Source: Scylla paramamosain
Taxonomy: Eukaryota > Arthropoda > Malacostraca > Decapoda > Portunidae
DNA: 64,000 nucleotides
Reading direction: 5' to 3'
Assembly (NCBI RefSeq): GCF_035594125.1
Contig: NC_087166.1
Span: forward strand, 19,982,266 to 20,046,265
Shown here: positions 1-16,688 of the stretch, piece after piece
Numbering within the stretch: position 1 is the stretch's first letter
How the letters are laid out: the number at the start of each line of letters is the position of its first letter
The notes under the pieces: model-generated
What the model was told of the DNA's origin: nothing
The model's input: the letters and a program-made list of their open reading frames with translations, nothing else
Databases searched by the model: none
Made by a program: the position numbers and the translations under genes

Positions 1-661
1 GAGAACTGAGGAAGCCAAGGTGAAAGATAATGTAAATCTAATAGGAAGGAGATTCTTAGCGGCCAGTGGATGTTACAGGCGATTTTGTAAAAATTTCTCT
101 GATGTTGCAATGCCCCTGACTAAGTTGCTCAGTAAGACGTCAAAATTTTGTTGGGGTAAGCATTGTGAGGAAGCTTTTGTGGAGATTGAGAAAATGTTAA
201 TCAGTGCCCCAGTGCTGCGCATGCTTGATTATAAGAAAACATTTGTATTGTATGTGTATGCCAGTCAGAATGGTGTGGGTGGTGTGATAATGCCAACATG
301 AGGGAGTTGAGCACCCCATAGGCTATTACTCCAAATGGTTGGTACCATATCAGAGAGTTTACAGCACTATTGAGAAAGAGGCTTTGGGCCTAGTGCTGAG
401 TTTGAGTCATTTTGAAGTTTACATCAAAGGGATGGGACATCCTGTGCAGGTCTTCACCGACCACAATTCGCTCATTTTCTTGCATAAAATGAAAAACACC
501 AATCAGAGGTTGATGAAGTGATGTCTGGTCTTAAAGGATTATGACCTAGAGATTCACCATGTTTAAGGCAGTGAGAATGTAATTGTCAATACCTTGTCTC
601 GTGCCCCGTCTAGTCGTGAGGCATCCTAACCAGGTGCCTCACGCATCTTTTGGGAAAGGGA
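1..661 (+). pseudogene. pol: 3' end of Ty3/gypsy (Gmr1-like) pol: RT end and RNase H, broken
   Basis: This is the downstream end of a retrotransposon polyprotein cut by the window edge. It matches the minus-strand element at 48807-55830 codon by codon (shared motifs GCYRRFCKNFSD, KHCEEAFVEI, YSTIEKEALGLVLSLSHFEVY), so it is the RT end followed by RNase H. It is broken: a one-base shift after position 290 separates two reading frames, TGA interrupts at 519-521, and TAA occurs near 565. The first RNase H catalytic Asp, present as YVDAS in the other copy, is YVYAS here. Because pol ends with RNase H and runs straight into a polypurine tract and LTR, the integrase must lie upstream, as in the intact copy. 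Non-functional. Confidence 0.85.
652..661 (+). other. Polypurine tract
   Basis: The purine run GGGAAAGGGA lies immediately before the LTR terminus TGTCATG. This is the usual plus-strand primer position for LTR elements, and the same arrangement is seen at 49889-49898 in the second copy. Confidence 0.75.
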
Positions 662-1741
662 TGTCATGTTGTTGGCCGAGTTTACCTTGAAAGGGAACAC
701 GTTTTCTTAGTGTCCCCCGTGCTCCATTTAACTGCCTTTCAGACATTATCCTTATTATTGGTTATAAGTTAGTATAAGGCTTATTTACTCATTTTATATC
801 AAGTAGTATTATTCTCTTCATAATTTAAGTTCTCTATATCTTTTTATGTATAAGAGAGGAAGTATAATTGAGGTGGAAATATGTTGAAACGAGGGGAGCT
901 TGAGTGGGCAACAACACATTCCAAAGAGAAGGCAGAGCGCCTTAGGTCATAAGGTAGAACGGAGGGGAGGCATCTCTCTGGGAAGAATTTTTGTGTGGAA
1001 TGGTGATGGAGTGAGTGTGTGGAGGTACTAGTGATGTGGCGGTATAATCTTGATATCCAGGATCAGATTAGTGAGTCTTTTTTTTTGGTAACAAGAGCTC
1101 TTGTCGCCTGAAATTCGGTTGGTGAATTGTGCCGCCAACGCTGTTTTGAGGGAGTCATAGATTAAACCAGCAGCCATTTTGTGAGTGGAGGCTGTGGTGT
1201 TGACCTTGGAAGCTGGTGTTGTGGTGTATTGGTGATTTTGGGGATGGTGTTATGGTGTTGTAGGTGATCTTTGGTGATTATGATGACGTCTTGTGAGGTG
1301 TGAGGAGAGGAAACATGGAAAATATTGTTTGGGGACGCGATGATGGCGTCTGAGTAAATTTCTGCGGCTGAAGGAAATATTTCAGTGGCCGGTGGAGGTG
1401 TAAACGGGTTCTGGTGTTGTGTAAAGTGACAAGAACGTCATGTATTAACGTGTACTACTTCATGTTGTTTGTGAATTATCATTAGTATTAATATATATGG
1501 TTGTAACGTAGAATAATCGTATTTTCTACTCCCCCCAACATTTATCTGGTATTAGAGATGACTCCAGGTGTGCTGTGAGGGTACAGTGAGAGGGTGTAAT
1601 TCTGGCGATTTCGGATAGGTCGGGTAGGCACTCGAAGCCTTTAAAAATCCAGACCTTTAAAACTTTCCGGGATCAGTGTAACGTCCACTTTCTTGGAAAG
1701 ATAACCGGGATCGTATGATCGTAAGTAAGCGATCCGTAACA
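662..1741 (+). repeat. Long terminal repeat (3' LTR) of the gypsy element
   Basis: The segment starts TGTCATG and ends in GTAACA (GTGACA in the better copies). It matches, in opposite orientation, the LTRs at 48807-49888 and 54876-55830, including the end block with GATCGTAAGTAAGCGATC. At 1080 bp it is about the length of the longer LTR of the complete element (1082 bp), so it has not suffered the 127-bp deletion seen in the LTR at 54876. The 5' end of this element is outside the window. Confidence 0.85.
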
Positions 1742-2515
1742 GCTTACAGATGCAAGTTTCATTATTCAAGTCTGGTTCACTACCAAACACCTTGTCTAAG
1801 AACATTTTCAAATCAGGCAGATCACAGACATTTAAGCAGTAGTAGGATCAACTGACATGTGATTCACCGTAAAGCATGAATTTGAGAGTTCTTGACAGTC
1901 AGCATCAGATGTTAGTCTACCCCTTAAACAATATCCAAACGGATTCTCAAATAATTAAAGGCTGCTCACAGTTTTAACCACTTTAGAAAGCAGCTCACAA
2001 CAGGCTGTGCCAATCAGCATGCCAATATTTTCCATAGATCTAATCGGTAAGTGTAACTGCTATCAATATCCTACTAGGCTCCAAGGTTTGAACATCCCAA
2101 ACATTGCGAGTAATTTCATCTATCCCATATGCATTGATCTGCTAAACTTTCCTCTCTTGGTCCACTAATGGTATGATATCTTCCTTTCTAATATAAGTAA
2201 CATTACCGATTTTAGTGATGTTTATGGCAACATTTATCCCAGGAATTCACAATTTCCTTGCCATTGCATGTGTTATCACTGTGATATCAGAACCATTATC
2301 CAACAGAGACAGGGATGCCATTAAGATACAATGTGCTAACCATTAATATTGCTTTAGACTTATCATTAAGTACCCTGCCAGCTGTGTTGGTATAATGATA
2401 CATAATGTCATCTGCCTGTGTACTGTGTAACAATAGATGTGCCACATGCCACACACCTTGTTTTTAGTCATCACACTATAACCACCTCTTTGAGTACACT
2501 ATCATGCTAAATGTT
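1742..2515 (-). pseudogene. BEL/Pao-type retrotransposon protease fragment, degraded
   Basis: Reading the minus strand, frames around 2330-2240 give LLDNGSDITVITHAMARKL, an aspartic-protease active-site region in the BEL/Pao style, where the usual catalytic D-S/T-G is D-N-G. Downstream come pieces like INITKIGNV, IPLVDQE and INAYGIDEIT, typical of the segment after the protease in BEL/Pao polyproteins. The frame is interrupted by stops and shifts (a stop follows ARKL), so it is not functional. It abuts the gypsy LTR end at 1741. No BEL LTR or integrase is seen nearby. The family call rests on motif recall, not a search. Confidence 0.6.
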
Positions 2516-2525
2516 GTTCACTCAT

Positions 2526-2862
2526 ACAATTATAGCACAGTTTCGGTGAAGAATAGGAGGGACTCCATCTGGTTGTTTGAATGTGTGGTTGTAATCAACA
2601 ATGAAAAGATTAGAAACATGTTTCGGACGTAAAGGGGCAGCGAGTGTATTGAAAACATAGCTGCGAAAGATCTTAATGGGTGTCATAAAGTAGTTGGAGG
2701 ATGGAGGAGAGGGAGGAACAAGCCCTGAAACAAGCAAAGTATTTTTTTTTACCAAAGAATTAAGCTTTGGAAATTGGTGAGGTGGCACTGATGCCATCAA
2801 GTTTAAATAAAGGACGAAAAGATGAAGAAACAATGTTATTGGAAATGATTTTGTCTAGGTGA
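2526..2862 (-). pseudogene. Family J LINE fragment (RT N-terminal part), strongly diverged
   Basis: The minus strand encodes [20 protein letters not shown] and PDGVPPI, matching the start of the reverse transcriptase region of the better J copies at 16065-16688 and 40256-41449. Divergence is greater than in the other copies and a spacer replaces part of the RT, so this looks like an older insertion. No catalytic RT motifs remain. Confidence 0.7.
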
Positions 2863-3328
<466 letters not shown>

Positions 3329-3493
3329 ATATTTCCCTATTTTCTTTCCAAATCCTGGAAGTAGCAATTACCACTTCCAGTTAATGTAAGGAATGTTACG
3401 GTGTTTTTATATCCTATTAAATACAGAATTTTGTTAGTACATAGTCTTTTCTTCTTTACCACTTAAAAATAATATTTTTTGTTGTAAATTACA

Positions 3494-3710
<217 letters not shown>

Positions 3711-3711
3711 T

Positions 3712-6102
<2,391 letters not shown>

Positions 6103-7424
6103 ATTTTTTTTTTTTTTTATGTAGGAAGGACACTGGCTAAGGGCAACAAAAATCCAATAAAAAAAATATGCCTACTGAAATGCCAGTCCCATAAAAGGGT
6201 CAAAGCAGTAGTCAAAATTTGATGGATAAGTGTCTTGAAACCTCCCTCTTGAAAGAATTCAAGTCATAGGAAAGAGGAAATACAGAAGCAGGCAGGGAGT
6301 TCCGGAGTTTACCAGAGAAAGGGACGAATGATTGAGAATACTGGTTAACTCTTGTGTTAGAGAGGTGGACAGAATAGGAGTGAGAGAAAGAAGAAAGTCT
6401 TGTGCAGAAGAAAGTCTTGTGGAGACATGCAGTTAGCAAGATCAAAAGAGCAGTTAGCATGAAAATAGCGGTAGAAGACAGCTAGAGATGCAACATCGCG
6501 GCGGAGAGAGAGAGGCTGAAGACAGTCAGTTAGAGGAGAGGAGACGGCCCTTGTACATAGTTAAGCAGCTGGGGGGGGGGGGGTAGAAAAACTGGCGGAG
6601 ATATCTCAGAACGCCTAACTTCATAGAAACTGTTTTAGAGATGAGATGTGAAATTTTCAGTTCACATTATAAGTAAAGGACAGAACGAGGATCTTCAGTG
6701 TAGAAGAAGGGGACAGTTGAGTGTTATTGAAGAAGAAGGGATAGTTGTCTGGAAGGTTGTGTCGAGTTGATAGATGGAGGAATTGAGTTTTTGAGGCATT
6801 GCTCTGCCCAATCAGAAATTTTAGAATAATCAGAAGTCAAGCGTTCTATGGCTTCCCTGTGTGAAATGTTTACTTTCTGAAGAGATGGACGTCTATGAAA
6901 AGACGTGGAAAAGTGCAGGGTGGTATCATCAGCGTAGGAGTGGATAGGACAAGAAGTTTGGTTTAGAAGATAATTAATGAATAATAAGAAGAGACTGGGT
7001 GACAGGACAGAACCCTGAAGAACACCACTATTAATAGATTTAGGAGGAGAACAGTGACCGTCTACCACAGTCAGAAAGAAAACTAGAGATGAAGTTACAG
7101 AGAGAAGGATAGAAGCCGTAGGAGGGTAGTTTGGAAATCAAAGCTTTGTGCCAGACTCTATCAAAAGCTTTTGATATGTCCAAGGCAATAGCAAAAGTTT
7201 CACCAAAATCTCTAAAAGAGGATGACCAAGACTCGGTAAGGAAAGCCAGAAGATCACCAGTAGAGCGGCCTTGACGGAACCCATACTGGCGATCAGATAG
7301 AAGGTTGTGAAGTGATAGATGTTTAAGAATCTTCCTGTTGAGGATAGATTCAAAAACTTTAGATAGGCAGGAAATTAAAGCAATAAGACGGTAGTTTGAG
7401 GGATTAGAACGGTCACTCCTTCCG
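6103..7424 (-). pseudogene. Family J LINE, 5'-truncated
   Basis: The minus strand encodes the RT middle and C-terminal tail (ALISKL region, VDGHCSPPKSINSGV, IHSYADDTTLHFS, LRNSLPASV) ending at a poly-A tail (poly-T at about 6105-6118). It is truncated upstream of the RT fingers near 7424. Internal losses include the segment that normally encodes the inter-domain ALLDR region near 6540, and stops break the frame. The YADD box is intact but the copy is dead. Confidence 0.87.
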
Positions 7425-7672
7425 AAGTCCTTGTATTTCTAATCTTTTCATTGTTGGTTACATCCACTCATTCAGACAATCCAGTTGTACTTTTCTTTAT
7501 TTTTTTTTTATTTCCTCTTCTGTGTGGTGATTTTGGTTTGGTCACGGAAAAGTCATCTGATTTTTCAATATAAAAACGCTGCAGTCAATTAATATACTTT
7601 AAAAAATAATGCAAATATCATACTGAGTCTCATTAATATTCATAAATATTTTAAGAATTAAGCAATATACAA
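7425..7672. other. Spacer without recognised features
   Basis: AT-rich sequence with short T and A runs. No coding similarity recognised. Confidence 0.4.
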
Positions 7673-8563
<891 letters not shown>

Positions 8564-8734
8564 TAAATGTTACCGGATGAATGAAGGGGAAAGAGCAAGG
8601 TATCACTCCCTTGTTCCTCTATCTTGGACAAATACGGGGTGGGTAGGTAGCAGGGAGGGAAGTTTGAGACAAAACGAAAAAGGGAGATAGAAAGAGGAAA
8701 GGAACAGGGGAGGAAAAGGACGTATTGTGGATTA

Positions 8735-11233
8735 GACTTTCTCTCTCTTGATTTTCAATCCAAAGCTGGGTGTTGCGTTTATAGGCACAACGATTTAATT
8801 TGGTCTCGTGCCACGCTCTTAAATCTTCAGAGTTTTCCACCATCTGGCTACGACTAAAGAGTCACTCTCAAACTTAATTTATCTGTGCTGTATACCTCTC
8901 GCCTAACTCCTCTGACTATAAAAAATTCTTTGACTAAACTCTTAAAGTGAAGCACATTCTCTCTTCCCTTTTACAGAGACCTCCATTCTTGGAGACTTCA
9001 ATGTTCACCACCTATTTTGGCTTTCCTCTCTCTTCACTGACCATCCTAGTGAGCGAGCTTTCAACTTTGCTATCCTCCACGACTTAGAGCTGTTGGTGCA
9101 ACACCCTTCTCGTATTCCTGACTGTCTTAGAGAAACACCCAACATTCTTGACCTTTTTCTAACTTCTAAGCCTTCTGCTTTTCTTCTCCGTTAGGCTCCT
9201 CCGATCACAATCTCATATCTGTATCATGTTCTATCGCTCCAATCCCTCCCCAGGATCCCCCTAAGCGGAGGTGTCTCTGGCGTTTTGCTTCTGCTAGTTG
9301 GCGGGACCTGAGGAGGTATTTTGCTGATTTTCCCTGGAATGACTACAGTTTCCTTGTCAGAGGCTCGTCTCTCTGTGCCGAACTCATAACAGAGGTGATA
9401 ATGTCTGGCATGGAAGCGTACATTCCTCACTCTTTTTCTCGATCTAAACCTTCGAAACCTTGGTTTCACACAGCCTATATTCATGCTATATATGATAGAG
9501 AGGTGGCTCACAAGGTACTTGAATCTTCCATCACCAGAATCTCTTGCGTTTTATATTTCTGCCCAGAACCATGCGAAGTCTGTTCTGCAACTAACCAAAA
9601 AGTCCTTCATTAACAGAAAGTGTGAAAATCTTTCAGGATCTAACTCCCTCGTGACTTTTGGCATCTAGCCAAAAACATCTCCGGTAATTTACCTTCTTCT
9701 TTTTCTCTTTTATTTCAACCGGATGGCACCGCTGCTATCACATCTATCTCTAAAGCTGAACTCTTCGCTCAAACCTTTGCTAAAAACTCTACCTTAGACG
9801 ATTCTGGGCTTGTTCCTCCCTCTCCTCCACCCTCTGACTACTTCATGCTACCTATCAAAATTCTACGCAATGATGTTTTCCATGCCCTCGCTGGCCTAAT
9901 CTCTCGGAAGGCTTATGGACCTGATGGAGTCCCTACTATTGTTCTCCGAAGCTGTGTCTCCGTGGTTGCACCTTGCCTAGTCAAACTCTTTAAACATCTA
10001 CCTTCCCTTCTTGCTGGAAGTTTGCCTACTTTCAGCCTCTTCCTAAAAAGAGTGACCGTTCCAATCCCTCAAATTACCATCCTATTGCTTTAGTTTCTTG
10101 CCTATCTAAAGTTTTTTTTTTATTTTTCCTCAACAACAAGACTCTTAAACACCTATTACTTCACAAATTTCTATCTGATCGCCAGCTTGGGTTCCGTCAA
10201 GACCGCTCTACTGGTGATCTTCTGGCTTTCCTTACTTATTCTTGGTCATCCTCTTTTAGAGATTTTGGTGAAACTTTTGTTGTTGCCTTAGACATATCGT
10301 AAGCTTTTGATAAAGTCTGGTAGAAGGTTTTGATTTCCAAACTACCCTCCTACGGCTTCTATCCTTCTCTCTGTAACATCATCTCAAGTTTCTTTTCTGA
10401 TCGTTCTATTACTGCTGTGGTAGACAGTCACTATTCTTCTCAATCTATTAACAGTGGTGTTCCTCAAGGTTCTGTTTTGTCACCCACTCTCTTCCTATTA
10501 TTCATTATTGATCTTCTATACCAAACTTCTTGTCCTATGCACTCCTACGCTGATGATACCACCCTGCACTTTTCCACTTCTTTTCAAAGACGTCCAACCC
10601 TTAAGGAAGTAACCAATTCACGCAGGGAAGCCACAGAACGCCTGACTTCAGATCTCTTTAAAATTTCTGTTTGGGGCCTAATCTAACTTAACCTAACCTA
10701 ACCTTCCAAACAACTATCCCTTCGTCATCACTGACACTCAACTGTCTCCCTCTTCTACAATGAGCATCCACTCATACCGCTCTTTTAGACAGGGTAGAAT
10801 CAAAACCTTTTCGTCTCATCAGCTTTTTTCCTCTAATTGACTGTCTTCCGTCTCTTTCTCATCGCCGCAATGTTGCATCTCTTGCTATCTTCTACCGCTA
10901 TTTTCATGCTAACTGCTCTTCCGATCTTGCTAACTGCGTGCCTCTCCGCCTCCCGCGGCCTCGCTGCACAAGACTTTCTTCTATCACCCCTATTCTGTCC
11001 ACCTCTCTAATGCAAAAGTTAACCAGTATTCTCAATCATTCATTCCTTTCTCCGGTAAACTCTGGAACTCCCTGCCTGCTTCTGTATTTCCACCTTCCTA
11101 TGACTTGAATTTCTTCAAGAGGGAGGTTTCAGGACCCTTATCCTTAAACTTCTGACTACCGCTTCGGACCCTATTTGGGGACCGTCATGCTAGTCGGCTT
11201 TTTTTTTTCTCCTTGTCTAGTGTCCTTCCTACA
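8735..11233 (+). pseudogene. Family J LINE, plus strand, endonuclease to 3' end
   Basis: Translation in shifting frames follows the J protein from late endonuclease ([44 protein letters not shown]) through the linker ([16 protein letters not shown]) to the RT (PDGVP, QSINSGVPQGSVLSP, SYADDTTLHFS) and the C-terminal tail (GKLWNSLPASVFPPSYDLN). The ILGDFNxHH and SDHN motifs identify an APE-type endonuclease. Many stops and shifts mark it as a pseudogene. A block near 10682-10704 is replaced by CCTAA-type units. The 3' end (GTGTCCTTCCTACA) is followed by CA units and an A run. Confidence 0.88.
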
Positions 11234-12131
<898 letters not shown>

Positions 12132-12219
12132 TTATTTATTTGTTTTTTTTTTGGGGGGGAGGGGTGGCGGGTGAGCCTGTGTGTGTGTGTCCTGTTACCA
12201 TCTTGCGCCATGTCCTCAC

Positions 12220-12368
12220 CTGCCGGAATAGTCCCAGTCGTAATGGGGGGTGTGATCGGCCAGGTGCATCAGTGGTGAGGGGTCAGTCAGTAGCAGGAGA
12301 TAACCACGACACTGTCCCGCCTGCCACAATAACTGACTCATTTTGCCTCCATCCAACACCGACACCAT
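12220..12368 (-). CDS. Ionotropic-receptor-like gene, exon 2 (partial gene)
   Basis: Read leftward from 12368, after an acceptor (…TGTGTAG), the exon encodes 49 residues plus two bases and ends at a donor (CAG|GTGAGG at 12220). The peptide includes [15 protein letters not shown] and then DYDW-like DWDYSG. In arthropod ionotropic receptors (IRs), the N-terminal extracellular domain has a C-x-GY-hhLLxDP-x-PL segment followed by WDYxGR, so the match is good. The phase continues exon 1 exactly (exon 1 ends in phase 0; this exon starts in phase 0). The Arg after DYSG is split by the next intron. The next exon, expected to begin like R-Y/F-V-hydrophobic-GL, is not found in the window. The IR assignment is family recall; splice sites and frame are seen directly. 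Confidence 0.6.
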
Positions 12369-12629
<261 letters not shown>

Positions 12630-13010
12630 CTGCTTTGCGTTGGGGAGCAATGAAAGCCGGTCAACAATCTCTGATCCAGCGAAGGCAGAATCCCACACAA
12701 TCCCGAGGACACACTGGGATAGCTCAGATTTCACCATGGCCAGCAGTAGCGTGCTTACGGGCTCGACCTCTATTATCTCCATACCTCCCATCACTTGCAC
12801 AAAAGACGACTTTTGTGGCTTTAAAGAGGCCATTTGCATTTCATTGATTCTCATCAGTGTCCTGTTTTCATCACTCAAGTTGTGTTGGACTGAACGTCTA
12901 CAAATCAAGTGTGTCTGTAAATATTTTTTGGAAGCTGCATAGCATACCGTAGTCTCAGCCGCAATAGAAGCAAAGAATACAAAACACAAACATGTAGACC
13001 TTAACATCAT
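12630..13010 (-). CDS. Ionotropic-receptor-like gene, exon 1 with signal peptide (partial gene)
   Basis: An exon of exactly 127 codons runs from ATGATG at 13010 to the donor CAG|GTAATT at 12630/12629. The protein starts [20 protein letters not shown], a clear signal peptide with likely cleavage near VCYA. Toward the end it has [20 protein letters not shown] and LSLLPNAKQ, resembling the start of the extracellular ligand-binding region of arthropod ionotropic receptors (chemosensory relatives of glutamate receptors). It would sit in the sensory-neuron membrane. The start is chosen because upstream codons run into (GA)n and (TA)n repeat: the open frame extends to 13466 only through repeats. Codon content is clean, with no stops. 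Alternatives: another secreted protein, or a decaying gene fragment. Confidence 0.6.
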
Positions 13011-13105
13011 GGATAATACGAACTGCAAACAGATAGTTAATTTATTAAAAAAACAAATAAATAAATAGATAAATAAATAAAAAATATATGTAATTAAAAA
13101 AAAGG

Positions 13106-13713
<608 letters not shown>

Positions 13714-13887
13714 CGGAGGAGGAGGCAAGATGCATGATGTGCGACAAATGTCTGCCCGCACGTCTTAGTTGATTTTAAAAACCCTGTGTGCTCCTACATA
13801 GTCTTCTCCCCGTCTTAATTTTGCCTATATCTTTTTTGTCCCCCAGACATGTGATTAATTTAATGTAATAGCAAACATTTAGGAAAT

Positions 13888-14045
13888 AAATGTTCCACTG
13901 AGGTGCCAGTCCCCCCAAAAAAAATATCAGAAACAATAATAAAAAAAAAATAATAATAATAATCAATATAAATATGAATAAATGATTGATAAGTGTCTTG
14001 AAACCTCCACATTGATAGAGTTCAAGTGATAGGAAGAAGTTTATT
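13888..14045 (-). pseudogene. Family J LINE, short 3' end fragment
   Basis: The plus-strand words 'ccactgaggtgccagtcccc' and 'tgataagtgtcttgaaacctcc' followed by 'ttcaagtgataggaag' match the 3' UTR and last codons of J copies (compare 3775-3880). An A-rich tract replaces the middle. Only the tail of the element is present, again bordered by (TA)n at 14049. Confidence 0.75.
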
Positions 14046-14047
14046 AT

Positions 14048-14536
<489 letters not shown>

Positions 14537-15012
14537 ATGGCAATGGCGGGAATTAAATTCGGCTTCACTTGTGAAGAAAAAGATGGCATGGGGTTATTTG
14601 CTTCAAATTCTTGGGGAATGAGACTCGAGCCAGCTAAGCTTAAGCTCCATCTCGAAAAGTGTCGCCCAATTTCTTGCAAAAGGATAAACATTATTTTCAG
14701 CGGGAGTCATCAGCTCTCAAGTGTTCGTTCATCATGTACGTTCTATGAAAAGATCTCCAATTCAGTGTTTGCTTCTTACATTGTAGCATACAAAGTTGCG
14801 CAGGCCAAGAAGCCTAATGCAACTGTAGAGCAACTTTTGCTACCATGTTGAAAAGAAATGGTTAAATTTGTTGTCGGCGAGGACGCACCACGGAAGTTAA
14901 ATGATATATCTATATCTAGTGACGCTGTATCGAGACGGATAAATGGTATCTCTCAAAACATCAGTGAACACATTGTGAATGAAATAAAGAAATTTCCATT
15001 GTTTCCCCATAG
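14537..15012 (+). pseudogene. hAT-type (ZBED5/SCAND3-like) transposase, 5' half, interrupted
   Basis: The frame reads through FGFTCEEKDGMG, MRLEPAKLKLHLEKC, ISNSVFASYIVAYKVAQAKK, then after a TGA at 14849-14851, in the next frame, VKFVVGEDAPRKLNDISISS and AVSRRINGISQNISEHIVNEIKK. This is the order seen in domesticated and free hAT transposases (a BED-like finger, a helical segment, then the start of the RNase H-like core). The finger cysteines are largely lost. Coding stops at FPLFP where a J element is inserted; the missing continuation resumes at 18243. The transposase would have cut and pasted a hAT transposon in the nucleus. Now dead. Confidence 0.85.
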
Positions 15013-15213
15013 TTTTTTTTTCTTTTTTTTATGTAGGAAGGACACTGGCCAAGGGCAACAAAAATCCAATAAAAAAAATATGCCCACTGAAATGCTCGTC
15101 CCATAAAAGGGTCAAAGCAGTGGCCAAAAATTGATAAATAAATGTCTTGAAACCTCCCTCTTGAAGGAATTCAAGTCATAGGAAGGTGGAAATACAGAAG
15201 CAGGCAGGGAGTT

Positions 15214-16071
15214 CTAGAATTTACCAGAGAAAGGGATGAATGATTGAGAATACTGGTTAACTATTGCGTTAGAGAGGTGGACAGAATAGGGGTGAAAGAA
15301 AGAAGAAAGTCTTGTGCAGTTAGCAAGATCAGAAGAGCAGTTAGCATGAAAATAGCGGTAGAAGACAGCTAGATATGCAACATTGCTGCGGTGAGAGAGA
15401 GGCTGAAGACAGTCAGTTAGAGGAGAGGAGTTGATGAGACGAACAGCTTTTGATTCCATCCTGTCTAGAAGAGCACTATGAGTGGAACCCCCCAGACATG
15501 TGAAGCATACTCCATACATGGACGGATAAAGCCCTTGTACAGAGTTAGCAGCTGGGGGGCGGGGTGAGAAAAACTGGCGGAGACGTCTCAGAACGCCTAA
15601 CTTCATAGAAGCTGTTTTAGCAAGAGATGAGATGTTAAGTTTCCAGTTCACATTATAAGTAAAGGACAGACCGAGGATGTTCAGTGTAGAAGAGGGGGAC
15701 AGTTGAGTGTCATTGAAGAAGAGGGGATAGTTGTCTGGATGGTTGTGTCGACTTGATAGATGGAGGAATTGAGTTTTCGAGGCATTAAACAATACCAAGT
15801 TTGCTCTGCCCCAATCAGAAATTTTAGAAAGATCAGAAGTCAAGCGTTCTGTGGCTTCCCTGCGTAAAATGTTTACCTCCTGAAAGGTTGGACGTCTATG
15901 AAAAGACGTGGAAAAGTGCAGGGTGGTATCATCAGCGTAGGAGTGGATAGGACAAGAAGTTTGGTTTAGAAGATCATTAATAAATAATAAGAAGAGAGTG
16001 GGTGACAGGACAGAACCCTGAGGAACACCACTGTTAATAGATTTAGGAGAAGAACAGTGACCGTCTACCAC
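15214..16071 (-). pseudogene. Reverse transcriptase C-terminal part and tail of the J element
   Basis: A 285-residue open segment: VDGHCSSPKSINSGVPQGSV, then the catalytic box [78 protein letters not shown] and the tail ending at FIPFSGKF. The last 25 or so residues (LWNSLPASV…) are lost to an altered codon and stop near 15214. A 30-bp loss removes MPPLLPRPR, which is present in sister copies. Confidence 0.88.
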
Positions 16072-16688
16072 AGCAGCAATAGAACGGTCAGAAAGGAAAC
16101 TTGAGATGAAGTTACAGAGAGAAGGATAGAAACCGTAGAAGGGTAGTTGTGCCAGACTCTATCAAAAGCTTTTGATATGTCCAAGGCAACAGCAAAAGTT
16201 TCACCAAAATCTCTAAAAGAGGATGACCAAGACTCAGTAAGGAAAGCCAGAAGATCACCAGTAGAGCGGCCTTGACGGAACCCATACTGACAATCAGATA
16301 GAAGGTTGTGAAGTGATAGATGTTTAAGAATCTTCCTGTTGAGGATAGATTCAAAAACTTCAGATAGGTAGGAAATTAAAGCAATAGGATGGTAGTTTGA
16401 GGGATTAGAACGGTCACCCTTTTTAGGAACAGATTGAATGTAGGGAAACTTCCAACAAGAAGGAAAGGTAGATGTTGACAGACAGAGCTGAAAGAGTTTG
16501 ACTAGGGAAGGAGCAAGCACGGAGGCACAGTTTCGGAGAACAATAGGAGGGACCCCATCAGGTCCATAAGCCGTCCGAGGGTTTAGGCCAGCGAGGGCAT
16601 GGAAAACATCATTGCGAAGAATTTTAATAGGTGGTATGAAGTAGTCAGAGGATGGAGGAGAGGGAGGAACAAGCTCAGAATCGTCCAA
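16065..16688 (-). pseudogene. Reverse transcriptase N-terminal part of the J element
   Basis: A 207-residue open segment carries RT blocks in order: PPIKILRNDVFHALAGLNPR, AYGPDGVPPIVLRNCAS, SVPKKGDRSNPSNY, ESILNRKILKHLS, QYGFRQGRSTGDLLAFLTES and ALDISKAFDRVWH. The catalytic Asp of the first RT motif is the D in ALDISKAFD. A 17-base loss just after RVWH throws the frame. The rest continues in the next ORF to the left. Confidence 0.88.

Noticed and set aside
10682..10704. True telomere or chromosome end
   Set aside because: Only two to three CCTAA units are present, inside a transposon, with sequence continuing on both sides.
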